Shown here piece by piece: positions 20,421 through 30,449 of a stretch of DNA of 64,000 nt. Source of the stretch: Porphyra umbilicalis (lineage: Eukaryota > Rhodophyta > Bangiophyceae > Bangiales > Bangiaceae); assembly GCA_002049455.2 (NCBI GenBank), contig KV918919.1:62001-126000 (forward strand). The letters are read 5' to 3'. Each line of letters starts with the position of its first letter. The first letter of the stretch is position 1. A program made the translations under genes and the position numbers. Under the pieces are notes generated by a model that was not told the DNA's origin, made no database searches, and was given only the letters and a program-made list of their open reading frames with translations.

Positions 20421-21863
20421 TCACTCCCGGGGCGACGACGTAGGCGTCCGCTTCGGGCCGACGTTGTCGTCGCTGGCCGGCGGGGGGTCCCGTTGGAACT
20501 GTCTCCTCCACTCGGCCGACACCTCCGCGGCCCATACTGACGGGTCCACTGGAGGCGGCCTTGGCAGCAGCGCCGAAGGAAAACCCGTGCGCGGCCAGAG
20601 GTCCCACTCGAACGAATCGGTCCCGTCCACCGCCGTCCTGGTCGTCGCCGTCGGCGTCGGTGACTGGGACGGCGTTAGTGAAGGAGTCGGCCGCCTTGTG
20701 GCGGCCGCCTGCGGTGAAAGCGGCGACGGCGTCGGCGGCCGTGTAGCGGCCGTATGTGTCGCCGGCGTCGGAGACGACTGCCGCCTTGTACCGGGCACCG
20801 GCGCCAATGGTGTTGCTGGCGTCGTCGTGGCAGCCTCTGAGGGCGGCGGTGGCGTCGGCGGCCGTGGTGGTGCGGTCCGCGGCCGCGACGCGTCCGCCGC
20901 CTGCACCGGCGGCGGCGGTGTCGCCGGCCGCGCCGACGCCGCTTGCGTCCTTGGAGGCGTCGGCGTTCGGTCGCGCATGTACAGCGGCTGCATCCACGGC
21001 GGCGTCTGCGGCCGCGATGACGGAGGCATCAGCGGGTGCTGCCGCTGCTCCCGCGGCCGCCACTCGGGCGGCCGACAATTGTCGTCCTATCGCGCTTGTG
21101 TCTCGTACCGCGGGTTCCAGCGAGGAGGGGACCGGCGGGGGGCGCCGTACGCCGGTCGGGGAGGACCCCAGCCAGGAGGAGATACACGGGGGGGAGTGTG
21201 GGCAGGTTGAAGAGGACCCCAGCGAGGAGGAGACACACGAGGGTGGTCGTGTCCCGCGTGGACAGACTGCCAGCGAGGAGGGGACCGGCGAGGGGGATAA
21301 CACGGCGGGTTGGAGCCTCCCCACCGCAGAGGAGGGGCAAAGGGGGGGCCGTGCGCCGCGCGCGGCGAACCCCACCGGTGCTGAGGCTCCCGCTGGGGTG
21401 GCGGCACGTTGTGGTAGTCTCGGTGGCCCGCGTGAGGTTGAGCAGCGGGCGGCGACCACAGCGGCTGCGGCGGCCGCGCGGGCGGCCGCAGCGGCTGCTG
21501 ACGCCGCGACGGCGGCCGCGATGGCGCTCCGGCTGGCGTGTGAGTCGCGTGCTCGCGGCTCTGTCGTGCCCGCGGCCGCGGCGTCCGCCAAGTCCTCCCC
21601 GCTGCCCACGGACACACACACTCGGGAGGGCACAAGGGGTGCTGCGGGCCGATGTCCTGCGCCCGTCGGCACATGGTACACAGCTGACGCAGCCCGCGCC
21701 GGCGCTGCGTCCTGCTGATATAGGGCAGCGGAGGCCCATAACACCAGTGCGGACGCCTCGGCGGAGGCGGCGGCGGCGGCGGGGGGGGGGGGGGCAGTCC
21801 ATGTCGGGGTGGAGCGGGGGGAACAGTGCGCGGGCTCGCGTGCGAGGTCCGTGGCGGCAACAT
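20421..21863 (-). CDS. Cys-motif / Pro-rich N-terminal region of the Myb-like gene (element 1)
   Basis: The frame from the ATG at 21863 encodes a Pro-rich leader, then QRRRGLRQLCTMCRRAQD and HPLCPPECVCPWA. This Cys pattern (C-x2-C, then C-x3-C-x-C) probably binds a metal. It recurs almost unchanged in Harbinger 2 at about 54240-54360. After a repeat-rich Arg/Pro stretch ending near 21087, another frame continues with WDLWPRTGFP and VWAAEVSAEWRRQFQ, and ends at 20421 just before the Myb-like domain. I suspect one gene with short introns joining these frames to the Myb-like ORF. Exon limits cannot be fixed by eye, so the coordinates cover the whole region. Confidence 0.45.
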
Positions 21864-22672
21864 GCGCACGGGCACGTGGTGGCGGGGGAGTCCGTCGGTC
21901 GATGGAAATGAGAACGATGCGATCGCCCACGTCCGTTCGCATACCCTTCACAAAGACAGGTTCGTCACCGAAGAAAGCTCACTCCAGCGCCGCTTAGACG
22001 GTCGCAGCCGTGACACGCGCAGGGGTGACGTCGCAGGCCGCCGTGGGGATGGGTGACGCTTGGAACCCACGCGCGGGGACCAGGTAGGCGGCTGCTACGC
22101 TGCGGCCGCCACTGTTTCTGCTGCCTCCGACCCCCAGTGCACGACCGCGCGGAGGGGCGCACCTGGGCGTTCTCGACTTGTGGCCCACGCCAGCGGGCGG
22201 GCCCACCTTGGCGGTCCCGTGGTGATGTAGGTTGGTGGCCCAAGGGGTCACACCAGACGTACTGGCGTCGCATACACTGCGGACCACGGTCGTCACACGA
22301 CGGGCACGTCAGCGTGGTCCTAGCCTGTGGATGCAAAAATCCCGTTCCATCCAATCGCGTGTCGTTTCAGCGTGCTGGCCGCATGCCCGGATCTGGCCAG
22401 ATATCTCGTGATGCTCAATCACCCCACCGTCATCACGAATAGAACAGGTGATCAGGGGTCCGGGCCTACGGGTTGTCACGAGATGATTGTCAGATCTCAG
22501 TCAAGCAATGCACGACTGAGTCACTCTGTTGGGCGACGCAAAATCTGATTGGGTGAGCCGCGGCTGTCTCACGATCAATTATACTCTCAAGCGCGCTCAC
22601 CAATGCGACCTCTTCCGTCAGTGTTTCGACGGACACTGTTGAGACGCATCGCCCGTTGGCTCACGGTCGGCA
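21864..22672. other. Non-coding spacer inside Harbinger 1
   Basis: This is the upstream side of the Cys-motif/Myb gene. A G-run near 21780 lies inside the adjacent ORF, and one GCGGCCGC is seen near 22105. No gene is supported. Confidence 0.4.
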
Positions 22673-24802
22673 TCACGAGGCCACGCACGCACGAAGGCAC
22701 CGATGCCCGCCGTCTAGCGCAGGGGTGCACCGCTCGCATGGCTCAAGCCGAACGCAGGGGAATCCGTAGCCGCGTGCGCGGTGAAACCTCCACCGACTTG
22801 TGTGCTTCACATCGCACGCGGCTCGCGGCTGACAGTCGGCCCGACGAGCCGCAGCAGAAATACGGTCGCTGATGACCGACTGATGACGCATGGCCACCGC
22901 GCCCCCTGCGCTCTTCGTTGCCAGCTTGGCGGGCGGCGCGGTGCTGACGGTGTGCGCCGCAGCCGCGGCCGCGGCGACGCGGCCGCGGGCCGGGATGTGC
23001 GCTGAAGGACGGTGCCGGGGCGCGCTGCCGCCACCTGTGAGGCCGCCTACGCCGCGTCCGCGGCTGTGCCCTCTGCGCCCCTCATTGCCAGCTGGGGAGG
23101 CGGCGCGTCTCTCACGCCGTGCCCCATGGACGCCGCCAAGCAGCCGCGCGCGGCACTTGTGGCCCACTGGCCGCCGATCTTGTGGCCTCCTACAAAGAGG
23201 CCAACTCCGCACCCCCCGCGCGAGTCGTCGCCAGCATTCTGGGCGGGCGGCGCACGGCTCACGGTGCGCCCCACGAAAGACGAAACGCGGCCGGCCGCGG
23301 GCCGCTTCACCGCCCACGTAGCAGTGGATCCACCCACCCCAAAAGCGGCCGCTGCCACCCGCACGACGGTGGCGGCCACGGCCCTCGCCAGCGCGTCCCG
23401 CCCGCCAACTTTTTGAAGTTGGTAGGCGCCCAACAGCTGAGGGTGCGCGTCGCCGAAGGCGCCACGCGGCCGCTTGCTGTGCCGCCGTGCACGCGGCCGT
23501 GCGCCACGCCGTCCCGCCAAAAGCTGTGCCCGCCGCCGCCCCGAGAGCGGCGGCACACACCACGGCTGCGGCCGCCTGCACGACGGTGGCGGCGACGGCC
23601 CTCGCCAGCGCGTCCCGCCCGCCCAGTTTTGGGGTTAGCGGGCGGCTCACCGTTGACGGTGCGCGCCGCCGAAGGCGCCACGCGGCCGCTCGCTGTGCCG
23701 CCGTGCACGCGGCCGCGCGCCACGCCGCTCCGCCAATAGCTGTGCCCGCCGCCGCCCCGAGAGCGGCGGCAGACACCACGGCTACGGCCGCCCCCACAAC
23801 GGGGGCGGCCACGGCCCCCGCCGGCGCGTCCCGCCCGCCAATTTTTGGGGTCGGCGGGCGGCTCAGCGCTGACGGTGCGCGCCGCTGAAGGCGCCACGCG
23901 GCCGCTCGCTGTGCCGCCGTGCACGCGGCCGCGTGCCACGCCGCATCGCGAATAGCTGTGCCCGCCGCCGCCCCGAAAGCGGCGGCAGAGATTACGGCTC
24001 CGGCCGGCTCCAGAACGGGGGTGGCCACGGCCCCCGCCGGCGCGTCCCGCCCGCCCATTTTTGGGGTCGGCGAGCGGCTCAGCGCTGACGGTGCGCGCCG
24101 CCGAAGGCGCCACGCGGCCGCTCGCTGTGCCGCCGTGCACGCGGCCGCGCGCCACGCCGCTTCGCCAATAGCTGTGCCCGCCGCCGCCCCGAGAGCGGCG
24201 GCAGACACCACGGCTACGGCCGCCCCCACAACGGGGGCGGCCACGGCCCCCGCCGGCGCGTCCCGCCCGCCCATTTTTGGGGTCGGCGAGCGGCTCAGCG
24301 CTGACGGTGCGCGCCGCCGAAGGCGCCACGCGGCCGCTCGCTGTGCCGCCGTGCACGCGGCCGCGCGCCACGCCGCTTCGCCAATAGCTGTGCCCGCCGC
24401 CGCCCCGAGAGCGGCGGCAGACACCACGGCTACGGCCGCCCCCACAACGGGGGCGGCCTCGGCCCCCGCCGGCGCGTCCCGCCCGCCCATTTTTGGGGTC
24501 GGCGAGCGGCTCAGCGCTGACGGTGCGCGCCGCCGAAGGCGCCACGCGGCCGCTCGCTGTGCCGCCGTGCACGCGGCCGCGCGCCACGCCGCTCCGCCAA
24601 TAGCTGCGCCCGCTGCCGCCCCCCGGGCGGCCGCCGTCTCTTTGCCTGCGGCTGGTTGCACCAAGGCCGTAGTGCCGTCTGCCGCCCGCTCTTTTCTGAG
24701 CTTAACGGGCTGCTTGCGGCTGACTGTGCGCGCCGACGACGTCGCTACGCGGCCGCATGCAGCGACCGCGGGAAACACACTCTGCAACTTGTCCTTGCTC
24801 AT
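22673..24802 (-). CDS. Harbinger 1 ORF of 72-residue repeats, unknown function
   Basis: From ATG 24802 (MSKDKLQSVFPAVAACG) a 709-residue frame runs through about five 72-residue repeats with cores CTAAQRAAAWRLRRRAPSAL and PTPKMGGRDAPAG, then an Arg/Ala-rich tail. The peptide is strongly basic and low in complexity. No family is recognised. Because the repeat unit is 216 bp, the opposite strand is open too (for example 23919-24998). The minus strand is preferred because the non-repeat N-terminus looks protein-like and the Myb-like gene and the next ORF share this strand. Element 2 has no counterpart. It could be cargo or non-coding repeat DNA. Confidence 0.35.
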   Translation of the reverse strand: MSKDKLQSVFPAVAACGRVATSSARTVSRKQPVKLRKERAADGTTALVQPAAGKETAAARGAAAGAAIGGAAWRAAACTAAQRAAAWRLRRRAPSALSRSPTPKMGGRDAPAGAEAAPVVGAAVAVVSAAALGAAAGTAIGEAAWRAAACTAAQRAAAWRLRRRAPSALSRSPTPKMGGRDAPAGAVAAPVVGAAVAVVSAAALGAAAGTAIGEAAWRAAACTAAQRAAAWRLRRRAPSALSRSPTPKMGGRDAPAGAVATPVLEPAGAVISAAAFGAAAGTAIRDAAWHAAACTAAQRAAAWRLQRRAPSALSRPPTPKIGGRDAPAGAVAAPVVGAAVAVVSAAALGAAAGTAIGGAAWRAAACTAAQRAAAWRLRRRAPSTVSRPLTPKLGGRDALARAVAATVVQAAAAVVCAAALGAAAGTAFGGTAWRTAACTAAQQAAAWRLRRRAPSAVGRLPTSKSWRAGRAGEGRGRHRRAGGSGRFWGGWIHCYVGGEAARGRPRFVFRGAHREPCAARPECWRRLARGVRSWPLCRRPQDRRPVGHKCRARLLGGVHGARRERRAASPAGNEGRRGHSRGRGVGGLTGGGSAPRHRPSAHIPARGRVAAAAAAAHTVSTAPPAKLATKSAGGAVAMRHQSVISDRISAAARRADCQPRAACDVKHTSRWRFHRARGYGFPCVRLEPCERCTPALDGGHRCLRACVAS
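23307..24650. repeat. 216-bp minisatellite array
   Basis: Unit starts recur exactly 216 bases apart at 23523, 23739, 23955, 24171, 24387 and 24603, with a partial unit before. Units from 23739 onward are nearly identical; outer units diverge. Each contains two GCGGCCGC octamers near CACGCGGCCGC. A period divisible by three keeps all frames open. Confidence 0.92.
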
Positions 24803-25357
24803 GTCAAACTGGGGTGCTTTCCTCTCCTTCTCTAGCAAGCGAGCAGCGCGGGGCCGAGGGTGGGCTGCAACTCGGTCAGTGGTGGGAGAGACCCCCGTCT
24901 GGTCCTGTCCGACGGGGACCCCGACTCCGCGGCGGCTCTTGCTTTCCCTACATGGCCAGCTACTTCGGCGACACAGGGGCGCACCAACGAGGGGATAGTA
25001 TTGTGGGCCACTGCACGCTGGGTGCCCTACAGCCGTTCTCCCAAAATGTCCGCATGCCAACTGTGGCAAAAGAGTGTCAAATCAGCCTCTACGACCACGT
25101 AGAGGCCGATTGGGAAAACTTTGGGGACAGTTGCAGTGCGGGAGTTTTGGGAGATCGGCTGAAATACAAAGAATTACAGTTTACCCCTCGCAAAAGCCGC
25201 AGGAGGACGGGTCGGTCGAATTTGGAAGGGATCCAAATGTCCTGCCGAGGTTCCGTACATCTGATACTGTCGCTCGCTCAATCTCAATATGCGTACGCTC
25301 TCACCTACACCCAGGTACACAGACAAAGCGCACTACAGAGGCTATGGACAAGGCGCA

Positions 25358-28336
25358 CTACAGACGCTGGCGCTTCCGGAGCCTCCCGGCGGACGCCGCA
25401 AGCTCCCATACCCGACGACGGCGCCTAATATCAGTCTCGTCACCGCCACCGTGACCGTGCATGTACCACTCGTACCCCACGCCACCATCCCTTTGCCCAC
25501 CAGCGGCATGCGGCGCATGCGGCACACGTGCAGTGCTTGCTGCGTGACCGTCCACGTCCACACCAAAGCTGGCGAGGTGGCATGCGACGTGCTCACGTAA
25601 AGAGCACGTCAGTGACTTGGGCTTGACAGCCACATTCATGCCCTCCATCACCGGCACAGAAAACGCAGACTTGGCCCTGGCTCCAGGCGCGCCGCGGAGA
25701 GGAGCTGCCGCCGCTCCAGCCCCGAAGGCACTCCGCAGCGGCACGGCAGCGGGAACAGCAGGCAGTAGGCCGGTGCCCACCGTCGCCAGTGGTGCAGGGG
25801 CGCGTCCCGCACGCGCTCCAGCCAGCACGCGCTGGCACGACGACCGCCAATCGATGGCATTAATGTCCTCCACAGCGTCGGTCACTGGCATGAGCCCAAT
25901 GCCACCCACTGGCGAGGGTACCGACGCGACGGTGGCCGACGTCTGGCTCTCCGACGCGACGGCGGCCGACGTCTTTAACTCCGCGTCGGTAGACGTCGAC
26001 GCACTGTCGTCCGACGGCAACCACTCTGAGCCCGAGGATGGGACAAGCCAAGATGTCGACGACGATATCGTGGGCGTCGGCGCATAAGAAGGAGAGACCG
26101 TTTTGGACTCGTAAGACGTGCACGAGGCCGTCGCGCCGCTTTGCGCGACGGCCTTGACGGCGGCCGCTGCTTCTGTCTTGACGGAGGACGCCGCCTCTGA
26201 CTTGACGGCCGCCGCCAACGCGCCCGCGAGCGGATGCTCCTCCACGGCGGCCGCCGCCCCCTCTACCCTGAAGGCGGCCGCCACTGCGCCCGCCAGCGCC
26301 TGCTCCTCCGCGGCTGCCGTGGAAGCGGCCTTAACAGCGGCCGCTGCCGCGCCCGCGAGCGGCAGCTCTTCCGCAGCAGCCGCCGCCGTCTCGGCCTTGA
26401 CGATGGCCGCCGCGTTGACCTTGACGACGGCCTCCGCCTTGACCTTCACGGCGGCGGCCACCGCGCCCGCCAGCGGCTGCACCTCCCCCGTCTCGGCCTC
26501 GATGGCGGCCGCCGCCACAGCCTCGAAGGCGGCCGCCACCGCGCCCGCGAGCGGCTGCTCCTCCACGGCGGCCGCCGCCTCGGTCTTGACGGCGTCCGTC
26601 ACCGCTCCCACGAGCGACTGCTCCTTCGCCGCGGACGCCACCTCTGCCTTGGCGATGGCAGCTGCCACCGCCTTGACGGCGGCTGCCGCAGCTTCCGCGA
26701 GGGGCTCCTTCTCCGCGGCGGCCGCCACAGCTCCTGCGAGCTGCCGCCGCACCGTGGCGGCCGCCACCTCGTCCTTTAAGGTGGCCTCCGCCATGTGCTT
26801 GACGGCGGCCGCCGCCGTCTGGTACTTGACGGCGGCCGCCGCCGCGCCCACGCGCAGATGCCCCTCCGCGGCGGCCGCCACCTCCGCCTTGACGGCGGCC
26901 GCCATCGCGCCCGCGACAAGCTGCCTCTCCGCGGTGGCCGCCGCCTCCGCCTTAACGGCGGCCGCCGCCTCCACCTTGACGGCGGCCTCCGTCGCGCCCG
27001 CGACCGGCTGCCTCTCCGCATTCGCCTTGACGGCGGCCGCCGCCGCCTGGCACTTGACGGCGGCCGCCGCCGCCTGGTACTTGACGGCGGCCGCCGCCGC
27101 GCCCGCGCGCGGATGCCTCTCCGCGGCGGCCGCCGCCTCCGCCTTTACGGCGGCCGCTGCGGCGCACGCGAGCTGCTGCTTCTCCGCGGCGGCCGCCGCC
27201 TCCGCCTTGACGGCGGCCTCCGTCGCGCCCGCGACCGGCTGCCTCTCCGCATTCGCCTTGACGGCGGCCGCCGCCGCCTGGTACTTGACGGCGGCCGCCG
27301 CCGCGCCCGCGCGCGGATGCCTCTCCGCGGCGGCCGCCGCCTCCGCCTTTACGGCGGCCGCTGCGGCGCACGCGAGCTGCTGCTTCTCCGCGGCGGCCGC
27401 CGCCTCCGCCTTGACGGCGGCCTCCGTCGCGCCCGCGACCGGCTGCCTCTCCGCATTCGCCTTGACGGCGGCCGCCGCCGCCTGGTACTTGACGGCGACC
27501 GCCGCCGCGCCCGCGCGCGGATGCCTCTCCGCGGCGGCCGCCGCCTCCGCCTTTACGGCGGCCGCTGCGGCGCACGCGAGCTGCTGCTCCTCCGCGGCGG
27601 CCGCCGCCTCCGCCTTGACGGCGGCCTCCATCGCGCCCGCGACCGGCTGCCTTTCCCCCTTCACCTTGACGGCGGCCGCCGCCGCCTGGTACTTGACGGC
27701 GGCCGCCGCCGCGCCCGCGCGCGGATGCCTCTCCGCGGCGGCCGCCGCCTCCGCCTTTATGGCGGCCGCTGCGGCGCACGCGAGCTGCTGCTCCTCCGCG
27801 GCGGCCGCCGCCTCCGCCTTGACGGCGGCCGCCATGGGGCCCGCGACCGGCTGCCTCTCCGCCTTCACCTTGACGGCGGCCGCCGCCTTGTTCTTGAGGG
27901 CTGCCGCCAGCGCGCCCGCAGGCTGCTGCTCCACCACGGCGGCCGCCGCCTCCACCTTGACGGCAGCCGCCGCCTGGTTCTTCTGCCCTGTCTTGAGGGC
28001 GGCCGCCACCGCTCCCACCTGCAGCTGCATCGCCGGGTCCGGCGCCGCCGCCGTTGAGCCGCAGGGCGACGCGGCGGCTTGTAGGCGCTGACGCCGCAGT
28101 ACCTCTTTTGCACCGGCCTCCCGGCCGGTCTCGATGGCCCACGCGCGGTCCTTCTCCCGCTCGCGCGCAGCCTTCCGTGCCACGGCCGCGTCGCGCGCCG
28201 CCGTGGACGCCGCTGCGGCTTCGGCGCGCAGCCGCGTGGCCTCTGCACACGCGCGCGCGATGCCTCGTACTGTGCTGGCCGCCAGCGGCGTGACACGCGC
28301 CCGGCCGGTGTCGCCCGCGCCCGAAGAGGAATCCAT
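25358..28336 (-). CDS. Harbinger 1 ORF of 68-residue Ala/Lys/Glu repeats, unknown function
   Basis: ATG 28336 in good context (GGCCATGG) starts a 992-residue frame. The N-terminus is non-repetitive and helical (STVRGIARACAEATRLRAEA, AAREREKDRAWAIETGREAG). The middle is built of repeats of KAEAAAAAE-QQLACAAAAAVK, AERHPRAGAAAAAVKYQ and AERQPVAGA, a pattern suggesting long amphipathic helices. The C-terminus is unique: Ser/Thr-rich with WLVPSSGSEWLPSDDSA, VEDINAIDWRSSCQRVLAG and LTCSLREHVACHLASFG. I recognise no family. Unique ends flanking the repeats favour a real protein. It sits beside the right end of element 1 and is absent from element 2, so it may be cargo. Confidence 0.5.
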   Translation of the reverse strand: MDSSSGAGDTGRARVTPLAASTVRGIARACAEATRLRAEAAAASTAARDAAVARKAAREREKDRAWAIETGREAGAKEVLRRQRLQAAASPCGSTAAAPDPAMQLQVGAVAAALKTGQKNQAAAAVKVEAAAAVVEQQPAGALAAALKNKAAAAVKVKAERQPVAGPMAAAVKAEAAAAAEEQQLACAAAAAIKAEAAAAAERHPRAGAAAAAVKYQAAAAAVKVKGERQPVAGAMEAAVKAEAAAAAEEQQLACAAAAAVKAEAAAAAERHPRAGAAAVAVKYQAAAAAVKANAERQPVAGATEAAVKAEAAAAAEKQQLACAAAAAVKAEAAAAAERHPRAGAAAAAVKYQAAAAAVKANAERQPVAGATEAAVKAEAAAAAEKQQLACAAAAAVKAEAAAAAERHPRAGAAAAAVKYQAAAAAVKCQAAAAAVKANAERQPVAGATEAAVKVEAAAAVKAEAAATAERQLVAGAMAAAVKAEVAAAAEGHLRVGAAAAAVKYQTAAAAVKHMAEATLKDEVAAATVRRQLAGAVAAAAEKEPLAEAAAAAVKAVAAAIAKAEVASAAKEQSLVGAVTDAVKTEAAAAVEEQPLAGAVAAAFEAVAAAAIEAETGEVQPLAGAVAAAVKVKAEAVVKVNAAAIVKAETAAAAAEELPLAGAAAAAVKAASTAAAEEQALAGAVAAAFRVEGAAAAVEEHPLAGALAAAVKSEAASSVKTEAAAAVKAVAQSGATASCTSYESKTVSPSYAPTPTISSSTSWLVPSSGSEWLPSDDSASTSTDAELKTSAAVASESQTSATVASVPSPVGGIGLMPVTDAVEDINAIDWRSSCQRVLAGARAGRAPAPLATVGTGLLPAVPAAVPLRSAFGAGAAAAPLRGAPGARAKSAFSVPVMEGMNVAVKPKSLTCSLREHVACHLASFGVDVDGHAASTARVPHAPHAAGGQRDGGVGYEWYMHGHGGGDETDIRRRRRVWELAASAGRLRKRQRL
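26780..27880. repeat. 204-bp minisatellite array
   Basis: The marker GACCGGCTGCCTCTCC recurs at 27233, 27437, 27641 and 27845 (204 bases apart) and at 27002. The 27002-27233 step is 27 bases longer because of an extra in-frame segment. Each unit contains several GCGGCCGC octamers. The 204-bp length equals 68 codons. Confidence 0.9.
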
Positions 28337-29338
28337 GGCCACACGCCGTGCGCCGGCGCGTACGCGGCGCCGCGTGTGCGTGGACGTCGGAGGAGGGGGT
28401 GGGGGTGGGGGGGGGGGGGGAGACGCGCGCGGCGACAAAGGCGGGTGGGTAGTGGAGCTCTCCTGGACATATCGGCGCCAGACCACAACGGATGGAGCTC
28501 CCCTACACCGACCGGCGCCGACAGCACGTGCGTGCGTCATGCCGACTTCAACCTCAGCTGACTGGCACCCCGACAGGCGCCACGTGCACGTTGACCACAA
28601 ACAGAAAACAGTCAATCGCTGCACCATCCGCATGCACGGTTCCTGGACGGCTGACGCGTGCCTCCCAGGGGAAGCAAAACAGTACCGTCTGCCGGTGACA
28701 TTTGACTACCATCGAGGCACTGCCACGGCTCGTTTTGGTGCCTGTGGGGGTCGCCGTGGGGCCTCTCTCGCGTGGAACTGGGCCCCAATCACAGCGGTGC
28801 AACACCCCCGCTCGGGCATCCCGTCGCGGGCATGGACCACCAGCACACGCGCACCTCAACGTTGGAGCCCTCGGGCCGCAGGAGGGACCCCCGTCAGGCG
28901 CCAGATTGTGCCAGATTGCGCCAGAGCCTCTTGGACGCCAGACTTGGCACGTGGTGGACACAGTCGTGGCACGACGATCGCGCCGACGACCGGGTTTTCG
29001 GGCCATATTGGCCATGTCAACTACGAACGTGTCCCCTTCAATCACACGATCGGTGCCGGTCTGCGCGTCGATCGCGGCGGAATCGCAGCCGGCGGCCCTC
29101 TTTCCTACATGTGGCGTACTATGGAATCAAGAGCGAATGGATTGCGACCGGCAGTCTTTCACCGACCCTGTTCGCATGTTCACCGATGATCCGTCCAATG
29201 TGTTCCTCTTTCGCTGTTAGTAGCCCCCGTTCTGCCTAACTCCATTGCGGATCTTTGCTCGTCCGTCGAACGCCGTCGCGGACCCAATCAGATGCGCTCA
29301 CGTGGCACTTTCATTTAACCATTCGAGTGTCCCGAACG
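28337..29338. other. Right subterminal region of Harbinger 1
   Basis: Non-coding DNA between the last ORF and the right terminal repeat, with no supported gene. A G-run lies at about 28405-28420. Confidence 0.45.
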
Positions 29339-29358
29339 GCACGTTGGTGGCTCCGCCC
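29339..29358 (-). repeat. Right terminal inverted repeat of Harbinger element 1
   Basis: Reverse complement of 10771-10790, with TTA immediately outside at 29359-29361. Confidence 0.9.
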
Positions 29359-29921
29359 TTAGCACGCGTCCGCTCTGTGTGGAAACAGTCCCGTTCCAAC
29401 TGAATTTAGGGACGGTTTGCACGCAATCTTCGCCTGTTCTGCTCGGAATGCTGTATTTGTATGGACCGCTCTTTTCTGTCACCTGTTCAGTTTCGTCACC
29501 TACCGCCAGTCCTTCTGTCAACTTGACGAGTCAAGAAGACAGTGGTGGGCACAGGACCGCCGTCAGCTCGCCACGCGGGCAAAGTGCCTCGCTGCACGCC
29601 CACCTCTTTTGTGTACTGCCCCACTGGCGGCCATGGCGGGAGTGACGCGGCGATAGCAGCGCTTTCCGAGCTTTCCACCGGCTTTGCTGGTGACGCCGGT
29701 TTCCAACGAGAGGCGCCACAGCCAGCAAACTCATGACGCTAGCAAATTTCACTGACACTGGGCGCCGAGCCGTTGTGGTGGTGCCATGATAGGCAAAGTG
29801 TCTGGCGCTTTATTTTTGTCACTGCAGGACGCACGGTGGTACTGTCTCCCCCAACAAGGTACAGAATGACTGTCTAAATAGCAGGACAGGTTATGGACTG
29901 AAACTACTACACAGGCTATAC

Positions 29922-30449
29922 CTATACAGTGTGAAAAACACCAGCACCCTCACCGCTACTCTCGGACACCAAACCCAACAGCCGCGTCTGCATGTCAGCG
30001 ACCGCAATGCGGATGCCCACCACATCGGCCAAGTGTGCGAAACACCAACCACGGAAGGCAGCCGAGTGTGTGCGGCGGCTACGCATTTCAATCAAAGTCA
30101 GCCCCTCCCTCACCACCGCCTGTGGCATGACGGTGGGTGCGTCGGAAGACGCGCCGCCGCTACCAAGAAGCCGCAGGCGAAAAGCCACCGAGGGAATGAA
30201 GGGGACCAGAAGCGGCTCGTCGCCGGCCGTCTGGGAGAGAAAGGTCGCCCCGTACGTACCCGCAGCGGAGCCGGTCCCGGAGGGTGCGCCGACGTTGGCT
30301 GGCTTGCCGCGCCCGCCACCGCCACCACCGCCAGTAGCCGAACCGCCCCTCCCGGCAGGAGCGACACCGTTGGTCGGCGCGCCGCCCCCGCCACCGCCAC
30401 TGCCCCCGCCCCCGCCGCCAGCGGTCGAGCCGCAACCCGGCGCTGCCAC
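29922..30449 (-). CDS. Hypothetical protein, start not resolved
   Basis: A frame of about 175 codons has a Gly-rich first half. Its second half looks protein-like (FRLRLLGSGGASSDAP, GLTLIEMRSRRTHSAAFRGW, FAHLADVVGIRIAVADM). There is no ATG: the frame opens at GTG directly after a stop, so an upstream exon or a G-run error would be needed. No family is recognised. The flanks 29362-29921 and 30450-30870 hold no supported gene. Confidence 0.25.
   Translation of the reverse strand: MAAPGCGSTAGGGGGGSGGGGGGAPTNGVAPAGRGGSATGGGGGGGRGKPANVGAPSGTGSAAGTYGATFLSQTAGDEPLLVPFIPSVAFRLRLLGSGGASSDAPTVMPQAVVREGLTLIEMRSRRTHSAAFRGWCFAHLADVVGIRIAVADMQTRLLGLVSESSGEGAGVFHTV

Larger units (their letters stand above)
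10771..29358. mobile_element. Giant PIF/Harbinger element 1 (18.6 kb, TTA target duplication)
   Basis: The termini are inverted copies of GGGCGGAGCCACCAACGTGC (20 of 20 bases), at 10771-10790 and 29339-29358. They are flanked by TTA at 10768-10770 and 29359-29361, the preferred Harbinger target. Inside lie a Plant_tran/DDE_Tnp_4-type transposase (+), a convergent trihelix/Myb-like gene with an upstream Cys motif (-), two more minus-strand ORFs built of 216- and 204-bp repeats, and a nested hAT element. Typical Harbinger elements are a few kb. Even without the 2.4-kb hAT insert this one is about 16 kb. The transposase frame is intact with its acidic triad, so it could be active. Confidence 0.9.

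Noticed and set aside
26118-28091. 657-codon plus-strand frame opposite the Ala/Lys/Glu ORF
   Set aside because: It covers only the 204-bp repeat and has no unique protein-like ends, unlike the minus-strand frame.
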